From contig CAJTMM010000007.1 of the NCBI GenBank assembly GCA_910577465.1, positions 1 through 6,065 of the forward strand: a stretch of DNA of 6,065 nt, given 5' to 3'. Shown piece by piece: positions 6,045-6,065 of the stretch (positions within the stretch are counted from its first letter, which is position 1; each line of letters begins with the position of its first letter). Below the pieces are notes generated by a model, which was given only the letters and a program-made list of their open reading frames with translations, made no database searches and was not told the origin of the DNA. The DNA comes from an uncultured Muribaculaceae bacterium (lineage in GTDB: Bacteria; Bacteroidota; Bacteroidia; Bacteroidales; Muribaculaceae). The translations under genes and the position numbers were made by a program.

Positions 6045-6065
6045 AATATCGTCTGTTTATTAATT
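6041..6065 (+). CDS. Start of an unidentified gene (3' end outside window)
   Basis: ATG 6041 opens a frame encoding MKYRLFIN before the window ends. A -7 box lies at a suitable distance upstream, and the Met-Lys-x-Arg start followed by hydrophobic residues resembles the first residues of a signal peptide. It is divergent from the acyl-CoA synthetase gene. Eight codons are too few to name a product. Confidence 0.5.

Overview
The window looks like chromosomal DNA of a Bacteroidales bacterium, possibly the Muribaculaceae/Bacteroides side of the order; the exact family is inference. Three things point there: promoter-like boxes matching the Bacteroidetes TTTG / TAnnTTTG pattern in both divergent gaps, starts preceded by A/T-rich sequence with no Shine-Dalgarno, and a gene set typical of the group (glutamine-dependent NAD+ synthetase, META-domain lipoprotein, small outer-membrane barrel, FadD-like ligase). 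Most of the DNA is of middling GC. The first ~540 bases are clearly AT-rich.

Layout, left to right. (1) 1-1149, plus strand: the C-terminal end of a small membrane protein cut by the window edge, then a 298-codon frame that looks composite. Its first ~80 codons are AT-rich and encode a membrane anchor with a basic tail. From codon 82 it reads like a separate lipoprotein of unknown function. (2) 1171-3550, minus strand: a probable two-gene operon, nadE followed 25 bases later by a META/HslJ-like lipoprotein. (3) 3551-3678: divergent promoter region. (4) 3679-4203, plus strand: an 8-stranded outer-membrane beta-barrel protein. (5) 4227-4264: a strong bidirectional terminator hairpin shared with, and partly coded inside, the next gene. 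(6) 4237-5898, minus strand: an AMP-forming long-chain acyl-CoA synthetase. (7) 5899-6040: a second divergent promoter region. (8) 6041 to the edge, plus strand: the first codons of a further gene whose ATG lies inside a perfect 14-base palindrome.

The genes do not form one pathway. NadE makes NAD+ in the cytoplasm, the acyl-CoA synthetase activates fatty acids, and the META lipoprotein and barrel are envelope proteins. I see no tRNA or rRNA gene, CRISPR array, insertion sequence or recognisable defence or secretion system. The least ordinary part is the left edge, where an AT-rich pair of unrecognised membrane-protein frames runs without a stop codon into a lipoprotein-like sequence. No gene-free stretch exceeds 142 bases.
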